Below are positions 46,555-59,000 of a stretch of 64,000 nucleotides of DNA, piece by piece. The DNA is from Desarmillaria ectypa. Its lineage: Eukaryota; Basidiomycota; Agaricomycetes; Agaricales; Physalacriaceae. The position numbers and the translations under genes were made by a program. The notes beneath the pieces were generated by a model. That model had not been told where the DNA came from. It ran no database searches and saw only the letters and a list, made by a program, of their open reading frames with translations. The stretch is from positions 1,302,001-1,366,000 of the forward strand of contig JAUDYN010000001.1 of NCBI GenBank assembly GCA_030407005.1. The letters run 5' to 3'. Position 1 is the stretch's first letter. Each line of letters opens with the position of its first letter.

Positions 46555-47600
46555 ATATACGCGATCTAAAATAGTCCGTTTGATTTATGAATCCGGAAGA
46601 TTTTAATGTACGTTATATTACTGTCAGAAAGCAATAATCATTGGCCGATCGTAGAGAGAGGCCCTGTGATATTCTGTGATATGTGTTATCATCGCAACGA
46701 GTTAAACGACGTCTTTTCGCATCTTGCCAATTGCTGTCAGTTCCTCTGAGTATGGTATATTCGGCAGTTGCCGAACTGCAATGTGTCTCCTACATCAGCT
46801 GCTTGATGCAAAACGGCTGAACCATGGCAATCCTACCCGAAGTTTTCTGCTATGGGTGCACGTTGCTTCATTCTAATTGTCGCTAATGTCCCTTGAAGAT
46901 TCCACGCTGTTTTCGTTTAGGGATCCAGGGCTATTCATGGCGTCGAACCAGGAAAGATCAAAAGCACCTCGACTTACACGCACTCAACTGATTTCAATAC
47001 ACCAATATCATCTTAGTGCTCTCTGTATCCCCAGAGATCCACACTCTTTTGCCTCCATTGAACCTCGCGCGAATGAACACCCTGACCTATGATCCCACCA
47101 TGAAGGTTCATAAAATTTCCCGCATAGCCTTTCTGCAAAGATAGACGGTGCTTTGGAGCGTACTTTTTGGTGTGTTTTGGTTTCCACTATAATTCTGTTA
47201 CGGGGCTAACTGGGAAAGATGCAGAAGCTAGCAAATAATCGGTGATTCAAGTACTGGTATCACCTCGACGTGGTCAGCTGAACGTCGTAGACTTGGCTCA
47301 ATTTTGGATGAGATTGTGAATATGGGACATATTGAGATCATTTATGAGAAGGTCAGTTCCTATTTCTGCTCTATTATTGCTCGACACTGGCGAGTGGTAG
47401 TTAAAAAACAGGGCTGCGTGTCGTACTCGTACAAAGTCAGAACATGTACGACGAAGCAAAGTCCCAGCAATGGTAGCACCATTCTTTGGCCAAAGAGCTA
47501 GGGGCGTGCCATGATCTCGGAGCCGACCCATTAGCTTCCCCCAAGCCCAATTCGGATATGCTACGCTGCCACTTCAATATCTTCCTATACCAGTGACTGT
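46555..47600. other. intergenic region left of the tandem duplication
   Basis: About 1 kb. Short frames at 46877-47092 and 47298-47531 have no motifs. From about 47600 the sequence becomes alignable with 51100 onwards. Confidence 0.35.
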
Positions 47601-48860
47601 GCGGAGGAGACCTATTACATGTCATGATTATTCATTCAAGAGATAGGGTTTCACTGCGGCATGAACGGAGGTATCATGGGATGGGAAGAAGGAAGTATGT
47701 TGAATTTCTTCTTGGCTGCTCCGCCGCTGGGCTGAGAGATGTGTCTTCGGTGCTGGACGTGAAGGTAAGGTCGAATTAATTAGAACACCTAAGCGGCCGG
47801 AGACTCTTGCTGCACGGCTATGAGGGAAGCCAACGAGCCTTATATATTTCGCAGGATGCATTTTTTTCCCTTGCACTTCCTATTGAATAGGCTCTATCAT
47901 CTATTACAAACCACACGGACTCGAGGCTCGGTCCTTCTACGCCACCCCTTGTGCAATTCTAGTTCCTTCTCACTGTCAAAGAACCAATAGTGAGCTAAGA
48001 GGGTCTGTCGCTCTTGTGCCTCGCTCTTCGCAAATCCGTTTGTACACCCTTTCCCTCGGTTCAGCAGTTTGCTGTTACCGGAACCATCTCATACCGTCAC
48101 GAATTGACGAGCCTGATCCAAAATGCCGCCGCTCCTGAAATCAGGTGACAATCATGCGATATCTGAATGCCAGAGGAGACAGTTCTAATTGTTCACCTTT
48201 AGACGACCGTGACCGTGTTGCCGCTGAGCCTTGAGCCGAGCGGTAGTCAGTATGTGACCAATGTCCCATTCTGTCCGGACCTCGACCTGTACGATGTTGC
48301 TTTCGATTTCAACGAGGACGGAAAATGCGTCACGGCGCGTAATCAAAGGTCGGATACATGACAGGAGCAGGAGCAGGAGATCCGACGACTCAATGCTTAG
48401 GATTGAAGAATTGACACAAACGAAGTCGCCGGTCGAAGAGAATACCTATCTCCCCATTTGTTTTAATTCGCTAAACTCTGATAGGCAGATACAGTGAGTA
48501 GCGGGAAGGAGGGCGATGAAATATGGACAAGAGATCCCCACTCCAACATACTGTGATAGAACTAATGAGGCTAACAGTGAGAGGCGAACGAAATGCGAGT
48601 AGTAGGAAGGACCAAGGAATGAAGGCATGAGAGAGCCCGGATGGCGCGCTGGTACGTATACTAAGCAACTCCCGGAATCTTTGCGTTCAAATTACCACGA
48701 ATGCTCTCAGGTTCTGCTACCTCAGTGACACTGCTAATAGAAGGGGCATTGGCAAAACGCCTGAGCCTTCTTGAGCTGCAGCGATCTGTCCATAGTCCCC
48801 CCGTAAATTTCAACAGAGTCCGTCTATACAATCCGTCAGACAACAGGGATGAAGGAGACC

Positions 48861-48868
48861 TATATAAG
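48861..48868 (+). promoter_or_regulatory. candidate TATA box of the left (pseudogene) copy
   Basis: TATATAAG about 100 bp before the position homologous to the right copy start. The right copy has CATAAAAG at the same place (51978-51985), so the broken copy keeps the better TATA match. Confidence 0.35.
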
Positions 48869-48970
48869 CGACAACCTGAGCACAAGCATACAACAAACCA
48901 ACCGTTGGAACTTCCCTCAGTCACTCAGCCATTCTACAAATCTCTTTCGCCGAACTTAACCAACCCTTTC

Positions 48971-49781
48971 TAGTTGGCGTTTCTTTATCTTGTTGTATTT
49001 CAAACGTTGAAAGGACTCCCGGAGCGAAAGGTTCTCGGAATATGTGGTTTACAAGCCTATGGGCAGTGACGCCATAATCAAGTCTGTTCGATCCAACATC
49101 TACGTATAACTATTTTGGCGAGCAGGCCTTCTGCACCTAAAGGACACCTATATTGTCGAGGCTACTTGGGTGTACAGGGTGTCTTGGGGTAGAGGCACAG
49201 ACGCGGCGCAAATATACTCCCTCCAGTATGCAACGTCGCTCAAAGTCGCCGTAGGCAACGAATTATGTTGGGATCGCAACTTCTTACGAGGGTATGTCGA
49301 TGAGCATGGATACTGATTCGAAGATATTCTCAAGTTACGAGACGACGCAGAGTGTCACGAAAACGATCTCCTTGAGCGTCCTCCCAGGTCGAAGTTGACG
49401 TTTTATCAGAGGAAATATCGGTTCAGAGATACGATATTCTTCGTCTTGGATGCGTGGGACGAGGGATGGAATGCTGGCTCCCCTGGGAGATGTAATGTCA
49501 CGAGGAAGGAACAAGGAAGGAGTGTGAAGTGGAGATTATGAGCGAGGATTATCTGACTACCGACGTGACATCGAATGCCTCCAGAACGGGCACAATGAAT
49601 GTGCCGGAAGTTGCGAGGGCTACTAACGAGGGTCGCAAGCGCGAGAATCTTACTGAGATGGCGAAGGACGCGCTTTCTAGGATGGGTGTAAAGGTAAATC
49701 GGGCTATTTCATTCACAATTTATGGCTGATATTTTTTTGCAGAGTTTTACGTTGATTCGACGATCCCTCTTAAGCAAATAA
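48971..49781 (+). pseudogene. aerolysin-like protein pseudogene (left tandem copy)
   Basis: Homologue of the right copy (52094-52828) recognised by matching blocks such as TYSLQYATSLKVA and EIMSEDYLTTDV. It is broken in several ways. The position of the right copy's start ATG is TAG here (48971-48973). A segment near 49261-49300 is shortened and out of frame. One base is lost near 49380-49390. A short direct duplication near 49507-49520 (AGGAAGGA repeated) shifts the frame again. The final exon (49529-49700) is readable and continues through a possible intron to a TAA near 49779-49781, longer than in the right copy. As the family is a candidate pore-forming protein, only the breaks are described. 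No functional product is expected. Confidence 0.7.
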
Positions 49782-50000
49782 ATTTCAATTGCCTGCTTGC
49801 TATGTTTCCTTTTTTTGTTGTTCTACTTTCAGTTTTCAGTTTATTTTTATTTTTATTTTATTTTGTTCTGTAGCTAATTCCTTCATATTTGAAACCCCCC
49901 CCCCCCAAAATAGCCCTAGATAATGTATTGTTCTGCTCTTTGATACGAATGTTTTAACAAAGTCGACGGTTTATGCACTTAGCAAGATCGTTCCTTCTCG

Positions 50001-51099
50001 GAGAATGTTCGGATCTCCGCGGAGAGGCAGGTACCCGCCGGTATTGGCTGGACATGTACCTCGGGGACTTCCGTTCGACTCAGTAACTCTTGTAGGCAAC
50101 TCTCTTGCTTACACTCGAACGAGATCTGTTGGAATTGGAATTGATCCATAGCCCCATAGCTACTATGAGTGGAAACATCGCCATATATACAGCAGTTACT
50201 TAGCTATGTATTTCTTGGACTACGTACAGGTTAGTTATTGTTGGAATTTGAGAGTTGAGCCGAGATGATGGCAATCCGGCATCATGCCGAACTCGCTGAT
50301 TAAGGGAGAAGTATTAGGAAAGTTGTAGAAGATTCTAGTAAAATAGCATTTAGTATATAAGTAGGTACAGTAGTGTACATCTGCATGCGTTTGCAGAGTT
50401 CAGCCAAGAGCAATACTATTGGCCTGACACCGCGCATGTATCAACTGGGAACGAACTGATCACCCATTCCCCCGTTTTTTACGACAGTTATTAATATAGG
50501 TACAGTGGTTGTATTTAAGTAGCTATAGGCTGGCTAATGAAACCTTGTCAGCTTCTAACTCCCACTCTCTCTGGTATACTTTGCACGTCATATTTAGAGA
50601 AGAGACAGAACACATCATGAATTCTCACAAGATCATCGACACCCCTAACCAGTGATCTCACATTTGAGACTTGTGCATTTCCTGCATTCTGCTAAGACAG
50701 GCAGTACTACTCTGAAGCATGGTCATCAATGTATAACTGCATCTTTCCTTCGTTCAGAACGTAGAAAAGACATATAGCATATACCCAAGTGCTTGTGGAT
50801 AGGTTGAAGGGCAGAATTCTGTCTTGGTTCGATATATATATCATTCCAGAGAAGGACACCGCTGATTTCCACTTTTACTATTGCTTGACCACTGATGAGC
50901 AGTCAAAAGCTAGGGCCTAGATGATTGCCCGGATTCAGGATATGATGCGCGACGAGGCAGAGTCCAGATAATGGCGGTACATTTTCAAAAGCTAGTCCAT
51001 GATCTCGAAGCTGGTGCCCAGGGTTTAGATGTGTCCCGCGATGGCCTCCCGCCATTTCATCATCTTCCTGGACTCTTGCTATATCTGTGACATTACATA
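50001..51099. other. spacer between duplication units
   Basis: About 1.1 kb between the two repeat units. I see no supportable gene. A TATA-like stretch and short AT-rich patches occur near 50490-50520 and 50830-50845. Confidence 0.35.
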
Positions 51100-53120
51100 C
51101 CGTATCCAAGAGGTCCAATCTCAGTGCAGCAGCATAAACGGAGGTGGGAGCAAGGAAGTATATTCTAGGCTGCTCTACCGCTAGGGAGTACTCGGCTAGG
51201 AGATGCGATATTACCTTTGTGCTGGACGTGAAGAACACGGGACTCTTCCACGGGCTCTAGATCATAAACTCGGAACTCAAGCACAGTACTTTGATATAAT
51301 TCACGTACTCCACAGACTTGCACTTTCTGACTGATAGGCTTACTACCCAGCTGTCCGTCTATTACGGACTCAAGGTTCTCTATACAGTGCATTCTACCAA
51401 CCCTCTCTTATTTCTGGTTCCTCATCCCTGGTCACGGGCTTATTCTTGTGCTTCGCTCTTAACACACAAGTCCGTTTGTACACTCATTTCTCTTGATTCC
51501 GCTGTTACACGGGGCTGTCCCGACTCTCACCGTCCACTGCCTAGTCGACAGTCTACATGCCAGAAGGAGACTGTCCTAATTGTGCAGTTGGGCCCTGTGG
51601 CGAGCAGGTCAGGAGCGCCGGATCTTATCGTAGTGCAGAAGCCAGACGTCAAGGAACAGACGAATGAAAGTACCTATCTCCAAATTTGTTCTGGTGCTAA
51701 ACTGTCATGGTGGGTGGGGGGAAAGGATGACGATGACGAAGGATAGAACGAGAGGATTCCCAATTCAATGGGACTATTAAAGCCATGAGTTGGGAGGACT
51801 AAGGAGGTCAGAGGCAGGGACGACGCCGGTAAGCAAGGCCCAAGAAAATCTTTGTATCGATCCATTGATCCAGAGTGTCGTTCTACTGCCTCAATGACAC
51901 TGTACATCAGCGACGACTGCACAGGCCCTTTAAATGCTAGTTTAAATCTCCATCTGACAGCTGGAATGTATGAAAGGCATAAAAGCGAGAACCTGAGCGC
52001 AAGCATACAACTATCCAAGCGTTGAAACTTCCTTCAGCCAGCCAGCCAGCCATTCTCTGGATCTCGTTTGATAAACTCATTTGTCATTCCACCATGTTGG
52101 TCGGTCTCGTTCATTGTCTCGTTATGTTCCACGACGTTGAAACGATCCTCTAGAGCAAGGAATTCTCCAAGTATGTGGTATACAAGCCCGACGGCGGCGA
52201 CGCCCTGGTCAAGTCTGGTCGATCCACCATCTATTATATTCTAGGCGAGGAAGCCCTCCACGCCCCCACCGACACCTATCTCATCGACACCACATGGGTG
52301 CCGAAGATGTCCTGGGAGAACAACACAGCCGCAACGCAAACATACTCCCTCCAGTATACGACTGAGCTCAAAGTCACCCAAGGCAACGAGGTCACCAATT
52401 CTGTCGGGATCGCAGCCGCATTTAAGGGCCTGTCACTCAGCATGGATAGCCAGACCAAGGTGTTCACGACGTACGAGACGACACAGAGCCAGACCAAGAC
52501 GATCACATTGAGCGTTCCTCCCAAGTCGATGTTGACGTTTTATCAGAAGAAGTACCGGTTTACGGATAAGATGTACTTCATCTTGGACGCGTGGGGCGAG
52601 GATTGGAATGTTGGATCCCAGGGGGGGTATAATATCACGAGGAAGGAGTGTGAGGTGGAGATTATGAGCGAGGATTATCTGACTACGGATGTGTCGTTGG
52701 TGGATTATACAGGCACGATGGATGTGAAGAGAGTTGCGAGGGCTGAACTCGAGGATCGCAGGAAGACGCGAAAGCGCGAGGAGCTTACGAATAGGGCAAG
52801 GAAGGAGCTTTCTAAGATGGGTGTATAAAGGCAAATCCGGACATTTAATTCATAATCGCGGCTGATATATTTTGCAGAGGTTCACGTCGAGTCGACGACT
52901 GTCCCTTTCAGGTGGGTATCTTTCAATTGCCTGCTTGCCATATTTTCTTTTTTTTTCTTTGTTACACCTTCAGTCTTCAGTCTTTCTCTCTTTTGTCCCA
53001 TTGCCAATTACCTTATACACAAAACCCAAAAGAAACTACCTTAAATAATGTACTATTCTGCTCCTTATGCCAATACAATTGTTTTCACAAAGTCGACGGT
53101 TTACGGAGCAAGATTGTTCT
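51100..53120. repeat. tandem duplication, right unit
   Basis: Direct-repeat partner of 47600-50000 carrying the open gene copy. A small CAGC/CCAG microsatellite (about four units) at 52034-52051 is specific to this unit. The offset to the left unit falls from about 3.4 kb at the left end to about 3.1 kb in the gene, so the units differ by several indels. Confidence 0.7.
52094..52828 (+). CDS. aerolysin-like (beta-pore-forming fold) candidate protein
   Basis: The main exon (52154-52828) is fully open, about 225 residues. The frame has no ATG of its own at the left; an intron from about 52100 to 52153 (ending CCTCTAG) joins it in phase to an ATG at 52094, giving MLSKEFSKYVVYKPDGG. There is no signal peptide. 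The centre is a Thr/Ser-rich run of alternating polar and apolar residues (TQTYSLQYTTELKVTQGNEV), a glycine-flanked amphipathic hairpin (VGIAAAFKGLSLSMDSQTKV) and a second long strand (YETTQSQTKTITLSVPPKSM). This resembles the membrane-insertion region of aerolysin/ETX-MTX2 proteins. The C-terminus is a charged helix ending SKMGV-stop. The family call rests on strand pattern only and the function is unproven. The donor GTCGGT is unusual. Confidence 0.55.
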
Positions 53121-53300
53121 GTATTTTCTTGTAGACTTTTAACGGTACAAATCTAATTTCACTGGGCCTTTGGGAAGACGCCCTTCCACGATCTATATTT
53201 ATTAATTATTATATATATGGTCATTCATGAACAGGTCGTCCAGGACCTGCTGTATGCCAATACGATATTTATTGGTCCATGACATGAAGAATCCCGCCAA
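52829..53300. other. 3' flank of the aerolysin-like gene
   Basis: About 470 bp up to the convergent glycosyltransferase stop. The first 290 bp belong to the duplicated unit. Pyrimidine-rich patches occur but no gene is seen. Confidence 0.4.
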
Positions 53301-55464
53301 TTACCAGAGTATCCATTCACCATACATATTCGGCCTTTCCCCCCTGATGTAAGCTTCAAAGGTCCTCTTAAGAACAGTCGACCAGCTCAAATCCCGCTCA
53401 TCATCAGGGAAAACAGCAAGGCTCATAGAATTGTTTCCAAACTGTTGTCCGAGATTGGGCCAATTCTGACCCAGGTCCACAGGTTTCCACCTATCAATTG
53501 AGTTGATACGACGTTGAAAAAGCGAGTAAACGTGTAACGAACCAAGAGTTGTGGAAATGGTAAGAAAATGCACCTTTGAAAAAGCCATCAAAGCCCAAGG
53601 CTTGCGGGGAGGCGCCGGCAGGCGAAGGCATATCGAAAAAGTCGGAAAATCTGTGGGTAAGAGAATTGGTTGGTGGAGTATGTATGATATATTAAAAACA
53701 GTGATAACCTTTTGAAGTATGGTTGCGGAGGCCTGTCTCGCTGATATCCATCTGCGTTCATCCAGGCAGGATCGAACAAGGCTCCTGGTACCCGGTAGAG
53801 TAAGGGATCCAACCGACCATGCTTGAGATAATTTGAAGCAGGAATCGGATGGAAATCCAATTCGTTCTTCAAGGCAGTCCGGAGCAGGAAAGTTCCCAAG
53901 GCTGATCCTTTGTTCAATCGAAGAACGGCGGTGTTGTATCTCTTATGGAAGGCCCAACGGTAAGAGAATGAACCTTTCCATCCCCATAGCTCCTCCCAGT
54001 CACGTAGAAAGAGTGTATCCGTGTCCAGGTAAATGCCTCCAAAGCGCTGGCACAATACAAATCGGACCATGTCGGACATGATGACAGAAAGTCTGTCGTA
54101 GGACGAGGAAGACTTGGAGCCACTTCGATGAGCGGCTTTGCTGTCGCTAGAATACGACTTGCCATGAGATTTGAAGATGTTCCCGACATGTCTCCAGTCA
54201 TCTCTGAGCTCGGGAAGGCTGTCAAGCTGTTCTGTTGTGTTCCAGAATTTGAACTGTACGGCACGAGAGAAACGAGGATGGAAGAAAGGCGCCGACCAAG
54301 GGTTCTCTTGTAACTCCTTGATCAAGTCGGAGTGAGCATGGAGGGAGGGCTGGACAGCAGCCGGGACAGGATTGATCCAAAGCCACAGCTGAGGCCTACA
54401 GAAGACACGCTCGTCTTCGTAGTCTGGGTTATGGAGACCAAGGTTTTGAGTGAAGAGGAACGAAATGATGGCGAAATATGGTTTGTCTGTGAACGCTCCC
54501 GTCCAGTACATATGAAAAATACGGGGGTCATTGGGGTCACAGGGACCATGAGCGGAAGAGTAAATGTGATGTTTTTGCGTCGGAGGTAGAGATATAGGTG
54601 ATGGTTCCCATTCGACGTTAGGTTTTTTGGTAAATTTCGCATCCAAAAGTCTATCTATGTCTTGTGTGTCTTTGGGTGCGAACAGAGAGCGGAGAGTCCG
54701 TGTGGGAACTGGTTCAGTGATGGTGTCTTCGACAAAGAGATATTTCCACTCGTCAGGGACCGGCCGACGCACACGGTCGTCCTTGTCGAGTCCAGCGCCT
54801 ACGCGAAGTACTTCGAGGCAGTCACGAACATACTACACTCACTTAGCTGACGCGGGCAAAAGATGCCGTAACACTCACCCTGTTGCTCGAGACATCACAG
54901 TGCTCCATGACGACGTCTAAATCTGCAACACTGCCTGGTATTGGCCTGGGCGCGTATGCCACGTATGGGGGCGTTGCTTCAACATTCAAGTAAAATCTCT
55001 TGGGACTGGTGCCGTGCCCTGGGTCGTGACTAAAGCGCTGAACGGGCAAGGCGGGATTGTCAACAGGGGTCAAGCCTAGTTCCTTGGGGACTAATTGGGT
55101 CACTGATAAGAACGGGATCCGGGTCGATGGTTATTTGCTACTTACTAGGGTGCCTTGTTGGATAATGTCCACTCTCCACTTCCCACTTCCATATCCGTTT
55201 CAGATCCTCCCGCCTGTACACGAGCGTGGGTGCGACACCAAATGCAGGCAGCAGGGAGTAGATGATTAAAAATACGGCTGCATAGGTAGAAAATATGAGG
55301 GCATAGCCCTTTCTCTTGCCATAGCGAGAGACGCTGGCCGTATGCAAGGCCCGCAGGTTCGGCAGAGGGATGCGCAGCCGATTACGACCACCCGGCAGTG
55401 GCACATAAAGCGCAGTCGTCCAAGATGTCGTTCGGTGGTGATGGGGAGGTAAGAGCGATGTCAT
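53301..55464 (-). CDS. GT32-like glycosyltransferase, type II membrane protein
   Basis: Golgi-type sugar transferase. The start is MTSLLPPHHHRTTSWTTALY, with a basic cytosolic tail and one signal anchor (ALIFSTYAAVFLIIYSLLPA, about residues 50-70), so a luminal catalytic domain. Exons continue with VPKELGLTPVDNPALPVQRF, PKRFYLNVEATPPYVAYAPR, then VRRPVPDEWKYLFVED. The core has DPRIFHMYWTGAFTDKPY and the DXD metal/nucleotide-sugar motif in RFGGIYLDTDTLFLRDWEEL, then WAFHKRYNTAVLRLNKGSAL. The last exons give NRWKPVDLGQNWPNLGQQFG and end GERPNMYGEWILW-stop. DXD within GGIYLDTD is typical of GT32 (alpha-1,6-mannosyl or alpha-1,4-galactosyl type). Four or more introns. The donor and acceptor sugars cannot be inferred. 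Confidence 0.82.
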
Positions 55465-56049
55465 TCGACATACACAGATGAAGGCTCGTATATATGAGGA
55501 CACTGGCGCTCAAAAGTCAGGAAAAGTCGAGCGATTCCCCGCCATTACGTAGTTACTGAATAAGGCTCGATGCTATGCAGTTATTTATGTATCACGCAAC
55601 TATTTATGGACTCATCGCCGTTTGCCTTTTCCTGTAGTAACTTACTTACTATACATCGTCCGGAATTACTACTCAAACAACTTGAATCAGTTTGGCAAGC
55701 ATACTGCTAGCTTATTTCTTTAATGGGGTTTCAACGGCTCACTATTTCAGTAGTACTTAGCTATGGTAGTGAATCACTCGGTTGAAATCGACATATTTTA
55801 CAAAAGTGATGAATCGTCACTCATCGACGCGGCACGTCGATATTTTTGTATATATTCGATATTGGCATTTCGACTCTTTCGTATGCGGTATATATTCGCA
55901 TTGCTTCGATTAGTTGGAAGACAACCGCAGTTCGCGGATAGGAGCATTTCTATATTTGTCGTATTACTTATTTACTTATTTATTTATTTTCCGCCTCTGA
56001 ACCATCAGCGACCCCGAAATATACCAGCTTCCGTACTACGAGATCGACA
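55465..56049. other. divergent promoter region, GT32 / P4-ATPase
   Basis: About 585 bp between two head-to-head genes. It is AT-rich with TATTTATTTATTT-like runs near 55970-55990 just before the flippase start. No gene is seen. Confidence 0.4.
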
Positions 56050-59000
56050 ATGAGCGACGACTTTCTACGCCTTGTTTCACAGGCGAATCCGGCCACTCGA
56101 CAATACCAGCCCACGAATAACGGCTATCCACCATCTTCTTCCTCGACTCCCTATGCTAATTCTCCTTCAAATCCGCAACTCATGGATCCATTTTTCGACG
56201 ATGACGACGACTTCGAGTCCACGTACAGTCGCCCGATACCTATGCAATCACAAGAAAGTGGTTTGCCGTTAGCACGTTCTGCTGCGCCACCGGCTGGTAC
56301 AGGCAACTCTAAAGGAGGGGACGGCGTTCCACAGGGCTGGAACTTTGATGACGATGATTTTCGCCCTTCGAATCAGTCTCCGTTCGATGGCCCAGATCCA
56401 TTTAATGGCTCATCTATCACGTCAAAGGAGAAAGAGGTTAGGACGAAGACAAAACGGCAGTGGAAATGGCCGTGGAAGAAGGAAAAACAGTTGACGGGAG
56501 AGAGAATTGTCGTACTCAACAACAACGCTGCGAATACCGAATTCTCCTCGAATTTCGTTTCTACCAGCAAGTACAACCTTATGACATTCCTTCCCAAATT
56601 TCTGTTTGGTGAGTGTCTGAGACTCCGGACCGTGTGTTATCATTCATTCGGCCTATTCAGAGCAATTCTCGAAATACGCCAACATGTTCTTTCTGTTCAC
56701 AGCTTGCATACAGCAAATACCAGATGTTTCTCCAACCAACCGTTATACGACCATTGCTCCGCTTGCGGTGGTGTTACTAGCTTCCGCATTCAAGGAAGTT
56801 CAAGAGGATTTGGTGCGCCTCCTTCAGTTACCATATGTCTGTCCGCGAGTTAACTGTGTATCTAGAAACGACATCAGTCTGACTCTGAACTCAATTCCCG
56901 CAAGGCAAAGGTTCTGGAACCTCAGGGAACATTCGTGGAGCATAAGTGGAAGGACATTCGTGTCGGTGATGTGGTGCGGATGGAGAGCAACGATTTTATT
57001 CCGGCCGATATGATTCTTCTTAGTTCTAGCGAACCAGAAGGATTATGCTATATCGAGACCTCCAATCTTGATGGGTATGTTTTCGTTTTACCGTTAGAGC
57101 TATTGATTCAAAGAAGCCATCAGCGAAACCAATCTAAAAATCAAGCAAGCCTCTCCGCATACTTCCTCACTAACGGCACCTCCACTCGTCCTCTCTCTAC
57201 ATGGTTCCCTTCGGTCCGAACATCCTAACAATTCTCTGTATACCTACGAAGGAACGTTGGACCTCCTTACCAGTGCCGGTACACCGAAGCAGGTGCCTCT
57301 CGGCCCCGACCAGATGCTTCTACGAGGTGCTCAGTTGCGAAACACACCATGGGTGTATGGTTTATGCGTGTTCACTGGTCATGAGACGAAACTGATGCGG
57401 AATGCTACGTGAGTGAGGATATTTAATCTAAAGTTGCCGCGAGAGTTAATTATGATGGAAGCGCGGCTCCCATTAAGAGAACGGCCGTGGAACGGCAGGT
57501 CAATGTACAGATTGTGTTCCTGTTCATTATCCTCCTTCTTCTGTCAATAGGATCGACCATAGGAAGTAGCATACGGGCATGGTTCTTTTCCAACCAACAG
57601 TGGTATCTATTCGAGTCGTCATCAATAAGTGGAAGAGGTGCGAAATATCTCCTCATCATCTTCTCAAGGCTTACGATATCTGTGCAGCTAAGAGCTTCAT
57701 CGAAGGTTTGACTACGCCTGTTACCATTATCCACGCACTCAATGGACATTTCTAGACATCCTGACATTCATTATTCTCTATAACAACCTAATTCCTATAT
57801 CTCTTATTGTCACCATGGAGGTCGTGAAGTTTCAACAAGCCCAACTCATCAACTTCGATCTAGACATGTACTACGCGAAGACGGATACCCCAGCTCTCTG
57901 CCGAACTTCCTCATTGGTTGAAGAATTAGGCCAAATCGAGTATGTATTCAGCGATAAAACGGGTACGTTGACATGTAACGAGATGGAGTTCCGATGCTGC
58001 AGTATAGCCGGAGTGGCTTATGCAGATGTGGTTGATGAGAACAAACGGGAAGGCGAGGACGGCAAGGACGGATGGAAGACGTTTGCGGAGATGCGAGCTC
58101 TTTTAGAGGAGTCTGCGAATCCTTTTGCGGACGGGAGCTCAACTGGTGCCTCTGCGGACCAAGAAAAGGAGGTAGTCAGAGAGTTTTTGACACTTTTGGC
58201 AGTCTGTCACACCGTAATTCCCGAGATCAAAGACGGAAAGACGATTTATCAGGCAAGTAGTCCGGACGAGGCAGCGTTGGTTGCTGGAGCTGAACTTCTG
58301 GGGTATCAATTCCACGTACGTGAATATCATTAAACTTTTGACTTCATCAATAGCTTATGTGCTTCTTCATTTAGACCCGAAAGCCGAAATCCGTATTTGT
58401 GAATATCCAGGGACGATCACTCGAGTTCGAAATTCTCAATGTCTGCGAGTTCAACTCAACGCGGAAACGAATGTCAACAGTTGTCCGAATGCCCAATGGC
58501 AAGATCAAAATATATTGCAAAGGTGCCGACACTGTCATTTTAGAGCGTCTGAGCAAGAACCAGCCGTACACGGAGAAAACATTATCGCACTTAGAGGTAT
58601 GTCTGCTTTTCACCTGACCTGAACACTTCTATACCATTAATTCAGGACTACGCTACTGACGGGCTTCGGACACTCTGTATTGCCTTCCGTGATATACCAG
58701 AACAGGAATACCGTCAATGGTCGGCTATCTATGATCAAGCAGCTGCGACTATCAACGGACGTGGGGAGGCCCTCGATCAAGCCGCGGAACTCATTGAGAA
58801 GGACCTGTTCTTATTAGGTGCTACTGCTATCGAGGACAAGCTCCAGGATGGTGTTCCGGACACTATTCATACTCTGCAGATGGCTGGTATCAAGGTATGT
58901 CTTTCTTAGGCCATAGGTACCTAACTAAATACCATTTTATAGGTTTGGGTACTGACAGGCGATCGTCAAGAGACCGCCATCAATATCGGGATGTCATGCA

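Larger units (their letters stand above)
47600..50000. repeat. tandem duplication, left unit
   Basis: Diverged direct repeat of 51100-53120. Matching blocks in the same order include 47745-47763 and 51215-51233 (GTGCTGGACGTGAAG), about 48164-48190 and 51555-51580 (TGCCAGA-GGAGAC-GT-CTAATTG), 48868-48950 and 51983-52065 (AACCTGAGC-CAAGCATACAAC and its continuation), the gene body, and about 49920-49980 and 53046-53108 (ACAAAGTCGACGGTTTA). The left unit is slightly longer and carries the pseudogene copy. A run of 12 C lies at 49895-49906 after an ATTTT-rich stretch. Confidence 0.75.

Noticed and set aside
49840..49906. TTTTA-rich run followed by 12 C as a mobile-element end
   Set aside because: Looks like simple low-complexity sequence; no terminal repeats or target duplication were found.
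52433..52834. Minus-strand frame of 133 codons
   Set aside because: It is antisense to the aerolysin-like gene and has no motifs.
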